NCBI GenBank assembly: GCA_958295665.1
Contig: OY282559.1
Location: 272,006,047 to 272,070,046, forward strand
DNA length: 64,000 bases
Direction: 5' to 3'
Source: Tipula vernalis
Lineage: Eukaryota > Arthropoda > Insecta > Diptera > Tipulidae
The translations under genes were made by a program, and so were the position numbers. Positions 46,166 to 56,764 of the stretch are shown one piece after another. Each line of letters begins with the position of its first letter. The first letter of the stretch is position 1. Below the pieces are notes generated by a model. That model saw nothing but the letters and a program-made list of their open reading frames with translations. It was not told the DNA's origin and made no database searches.

Positions 46166-46610
46166 ACATATTTATGGCCCTTTTATATACTAAATTATAA
46201 GTATGTATTAGTGTCTTAAAAATAAAATCTAATACCAAATCTATTGCGACTTATTTTAGATACCATAATTTAAAATTTATTTCAATACTATCTAAATATT
46301 AAACTTTAGTAATTAAAAATTGAAATTTGATTGTATTTACAATCCACAAAATATAAAATCATGCACTTTTAATTTTTCTATCTACAAACATAAAAAAACA
46401 TTGCCTGACAAATGCATCCCGTTGGATTGCATTTTCCAAAATTACACTTTATTTTAATTATTTTCACTACACATTACACTAAACTTGAATTTAATTAGAA
46501 TTAAATTTAAAATTAAAATGTATATACATATGTATATAAAGTATATACATATCAGTACATAAGAAACAAAAAATAAAAAGAAAAGATAATTAAATTAAAT
46601 TAAATTTTTG

Positions 46611-46641
46611 AAGAGGATAGAAAAAACACGTCTATCCTCTT
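46611..46641. repeat. 10-bp stem-loop near the insertion's 5' edge
   Basis: AAGAGGATAG (46611-46620) pairs with CTATCCTCTT (46632-46641) around an 11-nt loop. It lies 22 bp from the insertion edge. Confidence 0.75.
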
Positions 46642-46663
46642 TGAATGTTCGCACTCCACCCCC

Positions 46664-46717
46664 CATACAGTATCTAATTTCTGCAAATGTATAAAAAACT
46701 GTTCACAAGGTTGAACA
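46664..46717 (-). repeat. 3' LTR, proximal part with duplicated 25 bp
   Basis: It contains the second copy of the 25-bp target (46664-46688), then the LTR start region through GGTTGAACA (46717). It completes the LTR cut off at 39974. Confidence 0.9.
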
Positions 46718-46772
46718 TACTCCGCGGATGTATTGATTTGTATGGCATAGATGACTCGCTGAGTTAACATCT

Positions 46773-48010
46773 CTATCCGGTAGCTGCTGGAGCCTCTAGC
46801 CTGTAGTCATCTTGCCTTGGCGCTCTTCTTCTGACCTTATATAGGTATGCTATCACGCATATTAGGATAAAGCCAACTATGATATATTTCACTGCGTAGT
46901 GGTGCACATCATGCTTTGATACATTTACACTAGCATCTTGTAATTCAGCTATTTTCTTGTGGAGAACAGTAAATTCTCCTTCATTTGGAACTTCCTGAAG
47001 AATAGTTGTATTGTAGAGGGTCGTCCAATTGGTCGATAGATTGACTGCTGGTAGGAATGATAAATCTACTCTGCTTTTGATGGTTTTGTGACTTTTGAGT
47101 GTAATTAATCCAACTTTCAATGTGCACTCTTCCTTGAGTGAAATCTTTCCGTTTATTGGAATAGTTAACGTAGTCACGTCTTCCCGGCAAACTATAATGC
47201 CTGGTTGTGGATGTTGCGATGAAAACAACCAGTTATTGTTTCTAAGTTTGACCCAGTTGGTTTGTGACTTGTCTGCCTTTTGTTCCGCTGTCGTGCAATT
47301 ATTTGTTTTCGTTGAGATTAACAATTGAAACTCACAAATAGTGTTGTTGAAATAAGCAGTATGCATTGGATGCTGAAGTATGCAGATATAGCTAGCTTCA
47401 ATGAGCTTGCAATGATGGAACTCATAGCTGGATAGCATGTAGTACTGATCACGATGCATTGATGTTGCCAAGTAATCCATTGATGGTTGTATGAAGGTAG
47501 CACTTGATGTTGGGAATGATAAGGGCTTAAACAATTGATATTTTTCCTTAGCTAATAGGCTCCAATTTATATTTTTCCTTAGTCCTTTAGCTCCAAAATA
47601 ACATATTGTCCATTCAGACGTCCCTTGCAAGATATCAGATGATACATGGTTATTATTTGATAAGGGTCCTGCTGTCCTGGCAGAACTACATCTGGTGGCA
47701 AGTGCTGTGTTATTTTGTTGATTTCCTCTGCTAACTGTGGTGGTGTTAAAATGGCAGTACTAACTACTTTATTGTGAGTATCTAGAACTGCTTCAATTAA
47801 AATCTCTTTAACTTTCAACATTGACATCAAGGCCTGAATTTCCATAGTTGTGAATCTGTTAATGTTATTGAGATCGTTCAAATGCTCATTTACTTGCTGA
47901 TTAAATATCTTCCAATGCTGAATCATTTCTGCCTCGTTTTTCTTAAGCAGACTGAGGGTGGCATCGGCAATAGATGTCTGATTTTTTATGAGCTTTAGTA
48001 AATACTCCTG
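46773..48010 (-). pseudogene. Env-like glycoprotein remnant of the roo-like element
   Basis: Two overlapping frames (48010-47579 and 47630-46773) carry an envelope-type sequence like those of roo and other insect elements related to the baculovirus F group. It shows a helical N-terminal part and several N-glycosylation sequons and Cys residues. One transmembrane segment lies at about residues 248-265 of the 285-codon distal frame, with a short basic tail. The N-terminal part with signal and fusion regions is absent, because the frame fuses to the integrase zinc domain. A frame change separates the halves. No functional envelope is possible from this copy. Confidence 0.65.
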
Positions 48011-48430
48011 ATTCTCTTGACATGTTATACACTTATTTATTTCTGCCCGAATTCTACTTCTGCCGTTTGTGATCCAGTACCTTCTTTTAAGAAGAGCTAG
48101 AGTTCGCTGGCTGCCGCCGTGCAATGTCCGTGGGTGTGCATCAGCTATCAGCAGCTTGGTTAAACGGTGTTTTGAAGGTAGTATGGTTGGATGCTTGGTT
48201 TCGAAATGTAAGGCGCTGTTCGCAATTCTACCTCCTACTCGCAGGATTTGCTGTTCGTCAATAAATAGATTAAGCGATAAGAGATGGCTTTTCGCTGAAA
48301 CAGAGTCATGTTTTTGTAAACGAATAATTTCTTTCTGGTACTCCTCATGGGGACGATGGTACGATGCTGTGCGTCATATGGCCGCCTTGCATCTTTAAAC
48401 TTATCTTTATGAAGCGTCGACAATAGCTGA
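48000..48430 (-). pseudogene. roo-like integrase, N-terminal part only
   Basis: The pre-integrase linker (48423-48235) is followed, in another frame, by LRVGGRIANSALHFETKHP, and then the zinc-binding HHCC domain: HPRTLHGGSQ, LKRRYWI and CITC (about 48150-48020). The catalytic DDE core that should follow is missing; the frame runs straight into env-like sequence at about 48010. This is a deletion fusion, so integration activity is lost. Confidence 0.75.
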
Positions 48431-48780
48431 TTATGCGGAATATTTTGTTAATGGATTAACTATTTTAGCATTAGCAGTTAACATCACATGCTTCACCTCT
48501 AGTGCAGTGTCGTTGACTTGAATAGGTTGTGGCCAATCCTGAGTCGGCCTATTGAGCCATTTCGGACCCGTCCACCATAAACTGTAGTCTTTCAACTGTG
48601 TTGGCTGAATTCCTCTAGATGCACAATCAGCAGGATTTTCATTGGTGCTTATATGGTGCCATTGTGTTGGATTTGATTGTTCTTGTATTTCAGAAATCCT
48701 ATTTGCGACGAATGTCTTGTATTTTTGGGGACGACCTTTAGCGTGATCATTGAATCTGTCCAAAATGACATCTCTAGATC
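48431..48780 (-). pseudogene. roo-like RNase H end region
   Basis: An open 110-codon piece with KTFVANRISEIQEQ, WHHISTNENPADCASRG and DYSLWWTGPKWL, the C-terminal RNase H/linker signature of BEL/Pao Pol. It is preceded by the phrase for the Asp-containing part (ARDVILDRFNDH region). The frame ends at 48431, and integrase follows after a frame change. Confidence 0.8.
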
Positions 48781-48859
48781 TTGGATGTGGAACGCTTCAT
48801 ACACCTGTTTCATTAGCTTAGTGAGCAGATTAGTTGCATGATTAGTTTAGCTATTATAG

Positions 48860-49850
48860 TAACTGGTGCTAACCATCCTAGGGGTCAAAGATTTTTGAGC
48901 TCTCTGAAAGTAGACCCCTTTTGATAACGTTTCTGTTATCAGACTCCGATAACGAAATGCGAAATCCGAAGCTGTATCATCAAGCTTAAATTCCAAGATT
49001 CCAGTATTCCGCAGATTTGTTGGTACGGCGTTTAGTAGGACTTGGTTGTTGGAAGCCCACTTTCGGAGGTTAAAACTTCCACATCTGAGCATTGCTATAA
49101 GCTATTTCTGTGCTGATAATGCATCGTCGAGCGTGTTGTTTCCAGATATGAGTTCGTCAACATAGAAATCAGTGAGAGCGATTTCCTTCGCGATTGGATA
49201 TCTATGGGCTTCATCTTTCGCTAATTGTTGCAAGGTTCGCACCGCTAAGTAGATCGCTGCCGCAGTGCCATAGGTCACGGTTGTAAGTTTGTATTATGCA
49301 GCTGTTCTCCAGGAGACTTTCTCCATAAAATCCGCTGATATTCCTGATCTTCTTCATGAATTTTTATTTGACGAAACATTTTTTCTAGATCTGCTGCAAT
49401 GTGGGACCATTCAGATGCATCGAAAACGACTCTGAGTTTGATGAAGACAGCATGATGAGGAAGATAGTAGTGTTGGGTATCTCCATCTATGCTTTCAGTT
49501 TTCTTCATATGTCCTAAGGCGTAAGGCCTCATACTCGTCCATGAATTGTTGGTATTGTAGTGCCAACTCATGGTTCTTGGCCAGACGTTTTTCGACTTGG
49601 AGTAGTCGAGCGATGGCTCTTTTTTTTATTGACCGAGTGGTTTGGAAACTAGTAATTCGTTATTAAACGGAATTCTTACCTTATAAAGTCCATCGGTTAG
49701 GCGTATATGAGTTTCGTCGTAAATTTCTTCACATTCTTTTTCTTCTTGTGTATGACTTCTTGGTTTATGTACTTCCTCGATTTCCCAAAACGTTTTTAAT
49801 TGATTGTCAATCTCGTTGGTGGTTACAATCATTGTCTGATACATTGCCAT
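48860..49850 (-). pseudogene. roo-like reverse transcriptase
   Basis: The BEL RT entry (FWEIEEVHKP, ECEEIYDETH, 49780-49690) is followed by a damaged stretch. Then come HYYLPHHAVF and LRVVFDASEWSH, a junction that skips part of the palm, and DLEKMFRQIKIHEEDQEYQRIL (split domain, 49420-49330). The catalytic region on the minus strand at about 49190-49150 reads DFYVDELISG. The second Asp of the YVDD box is thus Glu. Further text with LNAVPTNLRN and KGVYFQ reaches 48860. Inactive. Confidence 0.75.
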
Positions 49851-49928
49851 ATTGACACTAGATGATGTATTCCCATTAAGAATCCATCCCAGTTTGGTTT
49901 GTTGTGCAATAGGCTCATTAGGTGCACC

Positions 49929-50800
49929 TTACATTAGATTCGGCATTATTATTTGCCCATAGTAATCTGCACCTAATAATATGTCAATTGGACTGGGTTC
50001 ATTAAACGTTGGATCTGCCCAAATAACATTTTTTGAATGGTTCCAATAATTTGGTTCAATCACCTTATCAGGCATGTTACCGGTTATGTTTTTGAACACC
50101 ATAGCCTTCATTTTGATCTTGAAATTTGAAGAAAACCGCGGACTATTCTGGCGATGTCTGCTTCAATCGGTGTTCTTGTAAGATTAAGATTGTTTGCTAA
50201 TTCTTCAGTTATGAAGGTGCCTTGGGAACCTGGATCAATTATAAGACGTACCAAGTGTTCTTCATCATTACCAGTTATTTTTACCATGGCGGTAGCTAAT
50301 AAAATGCTACCTTGCGCAGCTTTATTAGCTGTTTGTAAGGTTGTTTTTGCAGGGGTTTCTTTCGGTTTTTGGTTGCTTTTTCGTTGTCGTGGAGTAGCAT
50401 ATGATGAGATCCATTGCATGTTGCATATCTTTTGTAGCAATATCTTCCATGATAATTATGTAGGCAGCTTCTACACAAGGATTTTGCTCTAGCAGCTGAA
50501 GTTCGTTCCACTATCGCTAAGTTTTGGAAAGTCTTGCAACCTGTAACTTGATGAGTCCCACCGCAATAACCACAGGATGGTTAATTGGGCATACACTGTG
50601 CAGAATTTATCGTAGAGAAGTTATAAGTTGATGAGCCGTTGTTCACAGTATTCTACTGGTTTTCTTTGCGGTCCATCCTTCTTGATATTGCTCTTTATTT
50701 TGTTGATCAGCTTTCCAGTAGAGGTCTGCTCGCGTAAGGCTTTTACCGTGTCCATTTATCCCTTGAAGTGATTAAATTTTCTCCTTTGATAACTTGTTTT
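49929..50800 (-). pseudogene. roo-like Gag end and protease
   Basis: The Gag nucleocapsid part (about 50511-50400) carries CRSCLHNYHGRYC and a following Cys/His string, a BEL-type double knuckle. The protease continues in the frame below 50440 with LVRLIIDPGSQGTFI; the active-site triplet is DPG where retroviral-type proteases have DTG or DSG. The next piece, 50111-49929, includes IDILLGADYYGQII, the flap-to-substrate region common in BEL proteases. Upstream gag (50520-50800) is scrambled. Frame changes separate all parts. Confidence 0.7.
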
Positions 50801-50855
50801 TTTTTTTTTGTACTGTTTTGCAAAGGCACGGTTGTTTTGTAGCTCGAAGGACCAA

Positions 50856-51207
50856 TGTTTGATTCAACGTTATTTTCCGCTTACCGTTGGTCATTGCTGG
50901 ACAAAAATAACGTCTTGTTGAGTATACTTATAAACACTAAATTTTATTTGTTTGCGTTGTTTCTTATATACAAAAAATATTATACCTTTTACAACAACAG
51001 TATAAGAATATGCTAATTGTACATTAATTATATAATTAATGTAATTTGTAGGTAAAAACTGCTGACAATGAAATACTCGTATATTGATATTATATTTGGT
51101 AAACTGTTGACAATAAAAAATATATAAAAAAAGATGCAATATAGTGCATAGTGCATACAGTATCTAATTTCTGCAAATGTACAAAAAACTGTTCACAAGG
51201 TTGAACA
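50856..51207 (-). repeat. 5' LTR of the roo-like element
   Basis: On the minus strand it starts TGTTCAACCTTGTGAACAG and ends GAATCAAACA. The next 13 nt, TGGTCCTTCGAGC (50842-50854), form a primer-binding-site-like string typical of BEL elements. Nearly identical to 39657-39974 over the shared part. Confidence 0.9.
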
Positions 51208-51639
51208 TAGATACACAATTATTGTTCAATTAAATTTTTGGCACTCTTTTATTAGCGTTACAATTATTATAAACAAAAAAAAATAACTTATTAACATAAG
51301 TTACATTACTTTTTATTTTTTCGTAAAACATTAATCAGTTCAGTAACAGATGAGTAGGTAAATCTAAATATTGTAAGAGTAGATCAATCTAAAATTTGTT
51401 GGTTTGTTTATATAATTTAGGTAATACACTATGAAATTTAAGGGTTATGAGATATACGTATGAAAGGGTAAAAATAAAACTAATAATTGCTCACGCGGTG
51501 CCAAATTTAGTGCGTTGAGTTACATTGGTTTAAGCGACCACATGTCTTCAAAACAATTTGGTTTCAAAATTCATGTCCCAACAAAAACCTTGCCTTTCTG
51601 AATTATTTTCTTCGGGAACTTTAAATAATCCTCAGCAAT
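51208..51639. other. No gene seen
   Basis: Flank beyond the roo-like 5' LTR. AT-rich, no recognised features. Confidence 0.5.
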
Positions 51640-51960
51640 AACAAAACAAAAGGTCTCGAATAATCTTGAATATGTACCCGAACATCAAATCTCAAAATCT
51701 CACAAATCTCGAATTGCCTCCAAAAATCTCCAAACTCCTGACTTCAAGCACCCAACCCAACGCTACGCCCAACTCACTCTAAGGCAAACTCGATATCGAA
51801 ATACAACATATTACAAATATCGATGCTCCTGTAAGTCGGCCAAATCCAGAACAATGGCCATTAAATAATTCCAATGTATAAAACTTAAAATAGATTATAT
51901 AAATATTAAACGAGCTTCGAGATCCTTTTCAAACCTGCGACAATTTAAGAAATTTTGAGC
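51640..51960. repeat. Second tract of TCTCGAATAATC-type degenerate repeat
   Basis: Phrases GGTCTCGAATAATC, AAATCTCAAAATCTC and AATCTCGAATTG recur as in 29520-30560. Confidence 0.5.
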
Positions 51961-54093
51961 TTTCGCAAACTGGTGTACACATAATTGCACCTTCCCACAA
52001 TCTCGCCTCTGCAACTTGAGTTCTCGAAACCCAAAGCTCGAAACGAAAGATATATAATCGGCACTAATCGCATCGGGTACCCGAGGAGATGAAATTGAAA
52101 TGGGGAGGATGGATTATAACAACCGACAATTTGTCTGTTGATTCGAAGGGTTTTGAATTATTTTTTTTTTAATTCAAAATAATTCAAAATAAATTCTATT
52201 CTCGATAAAGATCGGCTACTATATCGGATCGATTAACAGAAAAGTTTAAATAAACCGGCTGTGCTTTCCCTATCTGTGCCCGATGGCTGTCAGGTAAAAG
52301 CAAATTTAAATGTCTTGATTATTGTTTCCGTTTCTATTTAGATGCCACAAAAGGACAATTAAAAAGTCGAATCCCCTCTGCAGGACTATTTTTTTAGCCA
52401 CTAAGCGACAGTGTCTACTTAAGTAATCAAAGAAGACAATAATTCTGAGGAGCCTTCTCCCGACTAATAATATTGGTAATAGATTTGCATTGGAAGCCTT
52501 TCTCAGTGAGAGCAGCTTGTATTTCGTTTACATCCACGTAGCTCTCTATTCTGTAGCGAGTCCCTCATTTTTAAAATTCAAATACTCAAAATATATTCAT
52601 CACTCGCTCATCGCCACAATATATCAATCATGTATATTGGCGCACACACCACACAATTCATTCATTCAACCCGTACATCAATTCAAGCAAACATTCACAC
52701 ACCACCAACATAATACGTGCATTCAAATTCGAATCCATTTTCATGAACCCACCTATATGAAAGCACCTGCAAAATATTATGTTGGCATCACTGCTTGTAA
52801 AACAAATGTCAAAAATCTCGCGTGCATTATGAAACAAAAAAAAAAGACACATGGTTTTTGGTGCTCATTCAACATCGTCAGTAAAATCGTCGTACATAGT
52901 GATTATATCAAGTTTTGGATCGTAGCCATTTTTCTTCCGTGTTTTTCTTTTCGGTAATAATAAAATCAGTGGTGATAAATATTAAATAATAATAATTGTA
53001 ATAAAATTAAAAGTAAATTTATTAATTTATAAAAACGGAGTCAATAAAATACAGACATTTAATTTATAAAATTAACAACAAATGAAAGTTTTAATTATTA
53101 ATAAACATAAAACTTCAACAATTCCTTTTATAATAACAACTAATCCGTTTAAGCTCTTTATAGTTGGTACGTGCAGTAATGTTTACCAACTTGGTCAAAA
53201 TAATTAAGTAACGCTCTGTTGAATTTTTATTTCTTTTATATCTCCTCTTTTGATCCCTGAAATATAAAATGAACCTTCCGTAATAAACCTGATCATTTTT
53301 GCAGGTTATATTTTTGATTTTTCCTTCAAATAGAATGGTGGCGGCTTCTCAGTTTTTGAGGTTTTTTTTCGGGAGGAGGGTCTTCAACAACCAAGCAAGA
53401 ATACCTATTACCATGCTTTAAATCGACGCTAGCTAGCTTAGTGAATTTATTCGCGCTTGCACTGGCCGCTGATCTAGGGCTTCTCGTTTGCACTAAACAC
53501 TGACCTACATCACTGTTTATTTTATTGTAACCTTTTATCGTCAATATTTGGCAACGATGCTGATATTTGCTGAAAGTTATTTAAATTAATTTAAAGTTCA
53601 CTTTGATTTAAATATCCTGGTAAAGCAATACTTATAGAGCATTTAAAATTTGTTGAACTCTTTGGAGATAAGAACATCACGCTTTCACAAAATTTTTCAG
53701 ATCACAATCATTTTTAAAAGAGAAATTTAAAATTGCTAATTCATCCTTTCAACAAGTAAAATTATTTTAAATGTTTACTCGGTGGTAGTAAAATTGCAAC
53801 TGTGAATACTATATTAATATAGCCTTTTCTATTAAATTATATTTCCTGTACATTTAGCCAACCATTTTCTCTACATTTAGCCGTATTGGCTACGTTACGT
53901 GCCCTAAAAATTACCTACTTAAAAAGAATTGAAAATCTCATTTTGTCTATTAAATTTGTTTGTTTTAAATTTGTATTCGAACTTTTTGTTCACCCTGTGT
54001 AAAGTTCTCCCAAATGCTCTTAAGATAGTAGGAGTAACTGGTCTATTTTAATGTAGGTGTCACGGTAGCAGGTTAGCAGATTTTTATAAATAT
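51961..54093. other. No convincing gene
   Basis: The 155-codon frame at 52490-52957 starts at TTG and has no known motif. The 72-codon minus-strand frame at 53326-53544 (with LVVEDPPPEKK) is not assignable. Otherwise AT-rich noncoding sequence. Confidence 0.5.
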
Positions 54094-54189
54094 TGTGACG
54101 GTGACACCTAGGGTGTGATAGAATAAGTTAAACTAATAGCTGAATGTTTTACTGCACTAAAATGAAATTTTCTATGATAAAATAGTTCT
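54094..54189 (+). repeat. SAP-type gypsy LTR, left part (split by a LINE)
   Basis: Starts TGTGACGGTGACACCTAGGG like the other LTRs of the family and stops at AAAATAGTTCT (54179-54189). The LTR resumes after the LINE at 59834. Confidence 0.9.
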
Positions 54190-54275
54190 CTCATTCTTTC
54201 TCGAAACTTTATTGTGTGAGCGTCCTTTTTTAGTGAAGTGTTTATAAATTAAAATTTTTCATTTAATTTAATTAA

Positions 54276-55703
54276 TTGTTTTTGAATTTAAATAATATCT
54301 TAATAATTTTATTCTGTTTTGTTTGTTTATTCTCGGGTAAGTCTTTTCATAGTTGTTTTTCCATCCACAAAATAGTAAATCCATCCAATACAAGCAAGGA
54401 GGGGCAAAGTACGCAGTACTTTGCACCTCTGCCAATTTCCGGTGATTTCTCCGACTCTGATTCTGAAAATGTAATAAATAAAAATAAAAAATCCAAAATC
54501 GTCATTAATAATAACATAATAGAAAACAGTGAATATAATAATATGCGTAATAGGGACATGAAAAGAAAACAAATTAATAAGCAAGTCGCAAATGCGTCAT
54601 ATAATGAAATAACTCCCACTTTGCCTCCTTCAGATATATCTATGGATCAATCTAATATTTCAAACATGACGCTTAACACTGAAACCAAAATCAATTTATA
54701 TAACAAATTAGACATCGGCCCATTTGCCGTTTTCGTGAGTAAAGAGAATTTAAATTTAGTTTTATTAGGTAAAGCAATCAAATTTAACAAGTTCAATGAC
54801 GTCAAAAATATCTCAATGGTTAGTAAAAATGTGGCCAAAGTTATTTTCAACAAATTTGAAGACGCAAATAACTGTGTCAAATCTGAAGCTTTCCATAAAT
54901 TTGATAATTATACAACATATATACCAAAAAATTTCACTTCTTCAATCGGTATTGTTAGGAATATTCCTATTGTACTCTCTATTGATGAAATTAAACAAAA
55001 TATTAAATCAAAATATAATATCTCAAAAATAGAAAGGATGACTAAATGGAATAATACCACCAAAACAGCCGAAGATATCGAATCAGTTAAAATCACTTTC
55101 GATTCAGGAATTATTCCACACAATGTCTCCCTTTACGACAACATTTTATTAAAAGTTGATTATTTTATTCCTACCCCGTTATTCTGCAAAAAATGCTTGA
55201 ATTACGGACACACAGCCACTAGATGCAGATCAAAAATTAATAGATGTATTACATGTGCTAAAACTATAGAGGCCGACCATGATTGTGACAAGATAGTGTC
55301 TTGTAAATATTGTGGAACGGGCCATGCTACTAATTTTTTCCAATGTAACGAAAGATTCAGACAGAAACAAATTAGAGAGCATATGATAATAAACAAGTCA
55401 AGTTATAGAGAATCTAAAAGCCACCTTTATGGTAGACAACAAAATATTCCAAAACCGATAGATTTCAAAAACGACATAAGTAATAATAATCAAACTTGGC
55501 CCAATAATAATTTAATGAATTTTGAAGCTAGAAAAATTAATGTCTTAAATGAATTAGTAAAAGAGTTAAGAAGTCAACTAAGTGAAAGAGATTCAATCTT
55601 TAATGACGTCAAATTACTCTTAGATAATTCCGATGACTTTAAGAAAAATCCGGCTAACATAGACTCTCTAAAAATTAAACTAAATACACTTATTAAAAAA
55701 TAA
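54276..55703 (+). CDS. I-like LINE ORF1 protein (Gag-like, three zinc knuckles)
   Basis: Open to TAA 55701-55703. The left limit is only the open frame: codon 54276 is TTG and the first in-frame ATG is 54543. ATA at 54372-54374 stands in a good start context just before recognisable N-terminal text, so an original ATG may have mutated. The C-terminal third holds CKKCLNYGHTATRC (CCHC), CITC...HDC and CKYC...FFQC, about residues 307-360 of the full open frame. Asn/Lys/Ile-rich, matching the AT bias. It would coat LINE RNA in the ribonucleoprotein. It ends 44 nt before the ORF2 ATG. Confidence 0.85.
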   Translation: MFLNLNNILIILFCFVCLFSGKSFHSCFSIHKIVNPSNTSKEGQSTQYFAPLPISGDFSDSDSENVINKNKKSKIVINNNIIENSEYNNMRNRDMKRKQINKQVANASYNEITPTLPPSDISMDQSNISNMTLNTETKINLYNKLDIGPFAVFVSKENLNLVLLGKAIKFNKFNDVKNISMVSKNVAKVIFNKFEDANNCVKSEAFHKFDNYTTYIPKNFTSSIGIVRNIPIVLSIDEIKQNIKSKYNISKIERMTKWNNTTKTAEDIESVKITFDSGIIPHNVSLYDNILLKVDYFIPTPLFCKKCLNYGHTATRCRSKINRCITCAKTIEADHDCDKIVSCKYCGTGHATNFFQCNERFRQKQIREHMIINKSSYRESKSHLYGRQQNIPKPIDFKNDISNNNQTWPNNNLMNFEARKINVLNELVKELRSQLSERDSIFNDVKLLLDNSDDFKKNPANIDSLKIKLNTLIKK

Positions 55704-55747
55704 ATTTTTCTTGCCATTTTCGTTTTCTTTTCATTTATCCATTCATT

Positions 55748-56764
55748 ATGCAGTCTTTAAAAATTTTACAAATTAATATTCGTAGTTTAAATAGTAACAA
55801 AGATTTACTATACCATTATATTCAATCCAATCACATTGATATCGTTATTTTATCCGAAACATGGACAAGTCCAAATAGTAATTTAATTTTTAATAATTAC
55901 AATCTCATTACTGATGACAGACCAGATGGTTTTGGCGGAGTAGGTTTTTTAATACATAAAAAACTTTCTTGGAAGTCTATTAATTTAAATTTTCATTACA
56001 CCCGTTTTCAAGCTTTCAAAATTAACATCAAATTTAAAAATATTGATTTTAATATCTTATCTTTTTATAATAACTCGGTTATTAGGCCGCAGGAAATCAT
56101 TAATGAATTTGAACACCTCATCACTCAAAATCTAGATAACTGTTTAATAGCGGGAGACATAAATATTCATAATAGTCTTTGGGATGGTTCATTAACCCCT
56201 ACTCACGACAGAGTCGGCGATAAAATTGCAGATATAATCACTGCTAATAACGTCTTTTTATTGAATGATGGATCTCACACTAGACTAGATCTTTACAGAA
56301 ATAATTCTTCAGCATTAGACATCACTTTGTGCTCAACCAGTTTAATCAGAAAACTCTCATGGAAAATTGATCCCATCAATTTAGGAAGTGACCATCTCCC
56401 AATACTTATTGACTATAAACTAAACTATTATCAAAAAAAACAAATCACAAACTGGTCAAAAGTATTGAGAGATTTTGATCTAAATAATATTGATGATAAA
56501 TGCAATGTTGAAGAATATCTAGAAAAATTAATTTCTGAAAACACTTCTATCATCACAAGTAAAAATACATTCAAACCTAAACCCTGGTGGAACGACCTTA
56601 TCCAGAGACTATGGACCATCAAAAAACACAAACAAATAATTTACAATCAAAACAAAAATATTTTTACTGCTATTGAACTAAAAAAATCGGTACAAAAACT
56701 TAAATTAACAATCAGAAGAGAAAAGAAAAAATCTTGGAACATTTTTTTGATGAGTATATCATAA
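55748..56764 (+). CDS. I-like LINE ORF2, endonuclease part
   Basis: The ATG at 55748 starts an APE-type endonuclease that nicks target DNA. Visible active-site motifs: LQINIRSL near residue 8, LSETWT (Glu, about residue 38), GDINIHNSLWDG, SALDITL and LGSDHLPI (final Asp-His, about 217). All key residues look intact. After residue ~330 (KKSWNIFLMSIS) the frame stops at TAA 56762-56764. The RT continues in the +1 frame from 56763 with exactly the expected linker wording (TNNSDLWNNI). The overlap of the two frames is only about 11 nt. Confidence 0.9.
   Translation: MQSLKILQINIRSLNSNKDLLYHYIQSNHIDIVILSETWTSPNSNLIFNNYNLITDDRPDGFGGVGFLIHKKLSWKSINLNFHYTRFQAFKINIKFKNIDFNILSFYNNSVIRPQEIINEFEHLITQNLDNCLIAGDINIHNSLWDGSLTPTHDRVGDKIADIITANNVFLLNDGSHTRLDLYRNNSSALDITLCSTSLIRKLSWKIDPINLGSDHLPILIDYKLNYYQKKQITNWSKVLRDFDLNNIDDKCNVEEYLEKLISENTSIITSKNTFKPKPWWNDLIQRLWTIKKHKQIIYNQNKNIFTAIELKKSVQKLKLTIRREKKKSWNIFLMSIS

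Larger units (their letters stand above)
39975..46663 (-). mobile_element. 6.7 kb ORF-less insertion with retroposition hallmarks
   Basis: Flanked by exact 25-bp direct repeats (39950-39974 and 46664-46688). On the minus strand it begins GGGGGGTGGAGTGCG (46663 down) and ends in (CAAT)n next to the duplicated target (39975-39990). Those are hallmarks of target-primed retroposition, as with LINE products. Yet I find no protein domain in 6.7 kb. It contains ~1.1 kb tandem units, a pogo-like MITE, a hairpin and a large palindrome. It may be a nonautonomous LINE-like element or a retroposed repeat transcript. Confidence 0.65.
39657..51207 (-). mobile_element. BEL/Pao roo-like element with env remnant; 3' LTR split by an insertion
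   Basis: On the minus strand: 5' LTR 50856-51207, primer site, gag, protease, RT, RNase H, short integrase piece, env-like piece, then 3' LTR. The 3' LTR is in two parts, 46689-46717 and 39657-39974, separated by a 6.69 kb insertion flanked by a 25-bp duplication. Without the insertion the element is about 4.9 kb. I found no clear target duplication of its own. Confidence 0.88.

Noticed and set aside
46600..46663. Helitron 3' end (hairpin near an insertion edge)
   Set aside because: There is a 10-bp hairpin but no CTRR end, and the insertion has a 25-bp duplication, which Helitrons do not make.
52490..52957. 155-codon plus-strand frame
   Set aside because: It starts at TTG, has no recognisable motif and its composition matches random AT-rich DNA.
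53326..53544. 72-codon minus-strand frame with LVVEDPPPEKK
   Set aside because: Could be the start of a LINE ORF1 but there is no continuation or second motif.
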